Origin: ZC4RG30 sp035556135
GTDB lineage: Bacteria; Pseudomonadota; Gammaproteobacteria; Steroidobacterales; Steroidobacteraceae
Length of the DNA: 64,000 nucleotides
NCBI GenBank assembly: GCA_035556135.1
Contig: DATMFO010000009.1
Coordinates: forward strand, 62,001 to 126,000
Direction of reading: 5' to 3'
The position numbers and the translations under genes were made by a program. Each line of letters starts with the position of its first letter. Within the stretch, counting starts at the first letter, position 1. The notes beneath the pieces were generated by a model, which worked only from the letters and a program-made list of their open reading frames with translations, was not told the origin of the DNA and ran no database searches. Of this stretch, positions 62,660-64,000 are shown one piece after another.

Positions 62660-64000
62660 GCGCCAAACAACCTTGCCTTCGCCTCCAGCATCACCTGCAT
62701 TGGCTGACCAACAGGGCGCAATGCATCCAAGCCTCCCGCTAGCCTGATCTCCGGCACGTCCCACAGCGAGGGCGTCTCCAGCGCGTCTGTGCCGCCCTTG
62801 GCGAACTGCGTTCCCAACCCTTTGAGCACAACGGCGGCCTTGCCATCCATGCCCTCGAACCACGGCCGATTGTGGCCAACGTACTGCGCGCCACGCTCGG
62901 AGCGCATCAACGCTCGGGCGTGGTAGCCATACTTGCCGAAGAAGTCGTAGAGGTCGAAATCGCCCATCTGGTCGATTTCACGGATTACCTCCGGGCTCAG
63001 GTGATCGCCCAGCAAATGGTCGATGAGCGCCCGACGCTTCTGCGTGGTGATCCACAGGGAGCGGAACTCGTCGAGGTTGTGTGCCTCCGCCAATACACGA
63101 GAGATGACGGCACGACGGTATTCCTCCACGGGAATCGGCGTGGGTTTGCCGTCCCGCACACCCAAGATGAAACGGCCCTGTGCGTTTACGATGACGGACT
63201 GGCCACCCATGACGGGCACCGGTATGGAATCACCCGGTGGTGGATCTTCCGGCCCCTCGCCACCGCCGCCTCCACCACCGCCACCGCGCGGCGGCTTTGT
63301 GATGAACTCTGTACCGAAAAGGTCTGTGACGCCGGTGTAGTCGTACAGCCAGAACTTGTACTTTCCAGTTTCCTCGTGGATGCGTGTGCCGCGCCCAACC
63401 ATCTGGTAGAACTTGATGGCCGATTGCAGGTAGCGGAAAAACACAACAGCGTTCAGGCGCTCGATGTCGACGCCTGCCTCCAGAAGATCGACCGTGCAGG
63501 CGACGAACGCCCGCTCGCCGCTGCCGCGCATGGGTTCAATCAAGTCCGCGCCATTGTTCGCGCCGCCCATGCACTTGAAGGCATACAGGTCCTTCGGCGT
63601 CTTGTCGTTCTCCTTGCACCAGCGCGAGTACAGGTTATTCAACTGCATCGCTACGCGGTCGGCGTGGATCTCGCGTGTGCAGAACACGATGACCTTCTGC
63701 TCTGGTCCACCGTTTTCGCACAAGAGCTGGAACAGGTCTGCGCACATGCGGGGCGTGCGCAGGTCGATGAACAGCTCGTCATCGAAATCCTTGCCGGCGT
63801 ACTGGTCCTTGGTGAGGTCCGTCGCAGTAAGCAGCTTGCCCGTCTTGATGTCTTTCGCCCCTGCCTTCAGGACTTCCTCACGGCTGAACACCTGGCTGTC
63901 GATGCTTGCCTTGCGCTTCACGATTTCGCATGCGGCGAGATAGCCATCTTCCTGCGCCTGCGTCAGGGAATATTCATAGACAGGCTCGCCGAAATATTCG
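62656..64000 (-). CDS. hsdR: Type I restriction enzyme endonuclease/helicase subunit (partial, N-terminus outside window)
   Basis: The visible part, about 447 residues, is the C-terminal half. It begins with EYFGEPVYEYSLTQAQEDGY, as in EcoKI-type HsdR, and contains helicase motifs V/VI: KVIVFCTREIHADRVA, FVACTVDLLEAGVDIERLNA and KFYQMVGRGTRIHEETG. After a poly-glycine linker (nine Gly) follows the HsdM/HsdS-binding C-terminal domain. The nuclease domain and upstream motifs lie outside the window. It is the first gene in view of an operon R-S-M with ATGA overlap into hsdS. Confidence 0.93.
   Translation of the reverse strand, partial: EYFGEPVYEYSLTQAQEDGYLAACEIVKRKASIDSQVFSREEVLKAGAKDIKTGKLLTATDLTKDQYAGKDFDDELFIDLRTPRMCADLFQLLCENGGPEQKVIVFCTREIHADRVAMQLNNLYSRWCKENDKTPKDLYAFKCMGGANNGADLIEPMRGSGERAFVACTVDLLEAGVDIERLNAVVFFRYLQSAIKFYQMVGRGTRIHEETGKYKFWLYDYTGVTDLFGTEFITKPPRGGGGGGGGGEGPEDPPPGDSIPVPVMGGQSVIVNAQGRFILGVRDGKPTPIPVEEYRRAVISRVLAEAHNLDEFRSLWITTQKRRALIDHLLGDHLSPEVIREIDQMGDFDLYDFFGKYGYHARALMRSERGAQYVGHNRPWFEGMDGKAAVVLKGLGTQFAKGGTDALETPSLWDVPEIRLAGGLDALRPVGQPMQVMLEAKARLFGA

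Larger units (their letters stand above)
49992..64000 (+). mobile_element. Mobilizable genomic island (left part; right end outside window)
   Basis: An integrase gene follows core gene yicC, and the next 14 kb contain mobilisation genes, an AlpA-type regulator, candidate anti-phage genes and a type I restriction-modification operon. One gene is markedly AT-richer than the flanks. The attachment site is probably in 49992-50100; no tRNA gene is present there. The matching right-hand repeat cannot be seen. Confidence 0.85.

Noticed and set aside
50000..64000. CRISPR array
   Set aside because: No regularly spaced repeats with unique spacers are seen; the only short repeats (GTAGCT) are spaced 11-12 bp and lie beside the integrase.

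Overview
This window looks like chromosomal DNA from a high-GC gammaproteobacterium. The grounds are the housekeeping block gltA / M48 protease / rpmE / hemW-rdgB-rph-PP2C with divergent yicC, and the many genes resembling exopolysaccharide (EPS) loci of the XrtA (PEP-CTERM/exosortase A) type. I cannot fix the family from sequence alone. All homology calls are from recognising motifs; no database was searched.

Region 1 (1-36.9 kb) is a large surface-polysaccharide locus. It holds nucleotide-sugar genes: a partial UDP-HexNAc-type 6-dehydrogenase, UDP-glucose 6-dehydrogenase, rfbF and rfbG for CDP-4-keto-6-deoxyglucose, and a tailoring set of 3,5-epimerase-like protein, SAF-domain oxidoreductase, class III aminotransferase and PIG-L deacetylase. 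It also holds an EpsB-type initiating sugar transferase, several GT2/GT4 glycosyltransferases, two NodB deacetylases, an asparagine-synthase-like amidotransferase, and the export machinery (Wza-like, Wzz-like, BY-kinase-like, outer-membrane beta-barrel, Wzx flippase, Wzy/ligase). Two minus-strand operons dominate: export/flippase/GT (25.4 to 16.0 kb) and a tightly overlapping Wzy-to-GT4 operon (36.9 to 29.5 kb). No exosortase gene or PEP-CTERM protein is visible here.

Region 2 (36.9-42.3 kb) has two related lipoprotein genes built from putative-Ig (He_PIG/cadherin-like) repeats plus a C-terminal FN3-like domain. Each is preceded by a very clear cyclic-di-GMP-I (GEMM-I) riboswitch aptamer, and manC/algA lies between them. 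The two riboswitches connect surface-protein expression to c-di-GMP beside the EPS locus. Both leaders can also form a hairpin over the ribosome binding site and start codon.

Region 3 (42.3-50.0 kb) is ordinary core genome.

Region 4 (about 50.0 kb to the window end) is the left part of a mobilizable genomic island inserted just after yicC. It has a tyrosine integrase preceded by four phased GTAGCT repeats, an AT-richer AAA ATPase gene of a type often annotated as a phage-infection protein, MobC and relaxase genes, an AlpA regulator, and a three-gene cluster (ImmA/IrrE protease, PIN-like protein, 'beta' protein) behind an almost perfect LexA (SOS) box. These are followed by an sce7726-like nuclease and a type I restriction-modification operon in the order hsdR-hsdS-hsdM. 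hsdS carries a C9 homopolymer exactly between its two halves, which makes it a candidate phase-variable specificity subunit. The most novel candidates are the SOS-controlled protease/PIN/beta cluster, the paired riboswitch-lipoprotein modules, and the hsdS tract.
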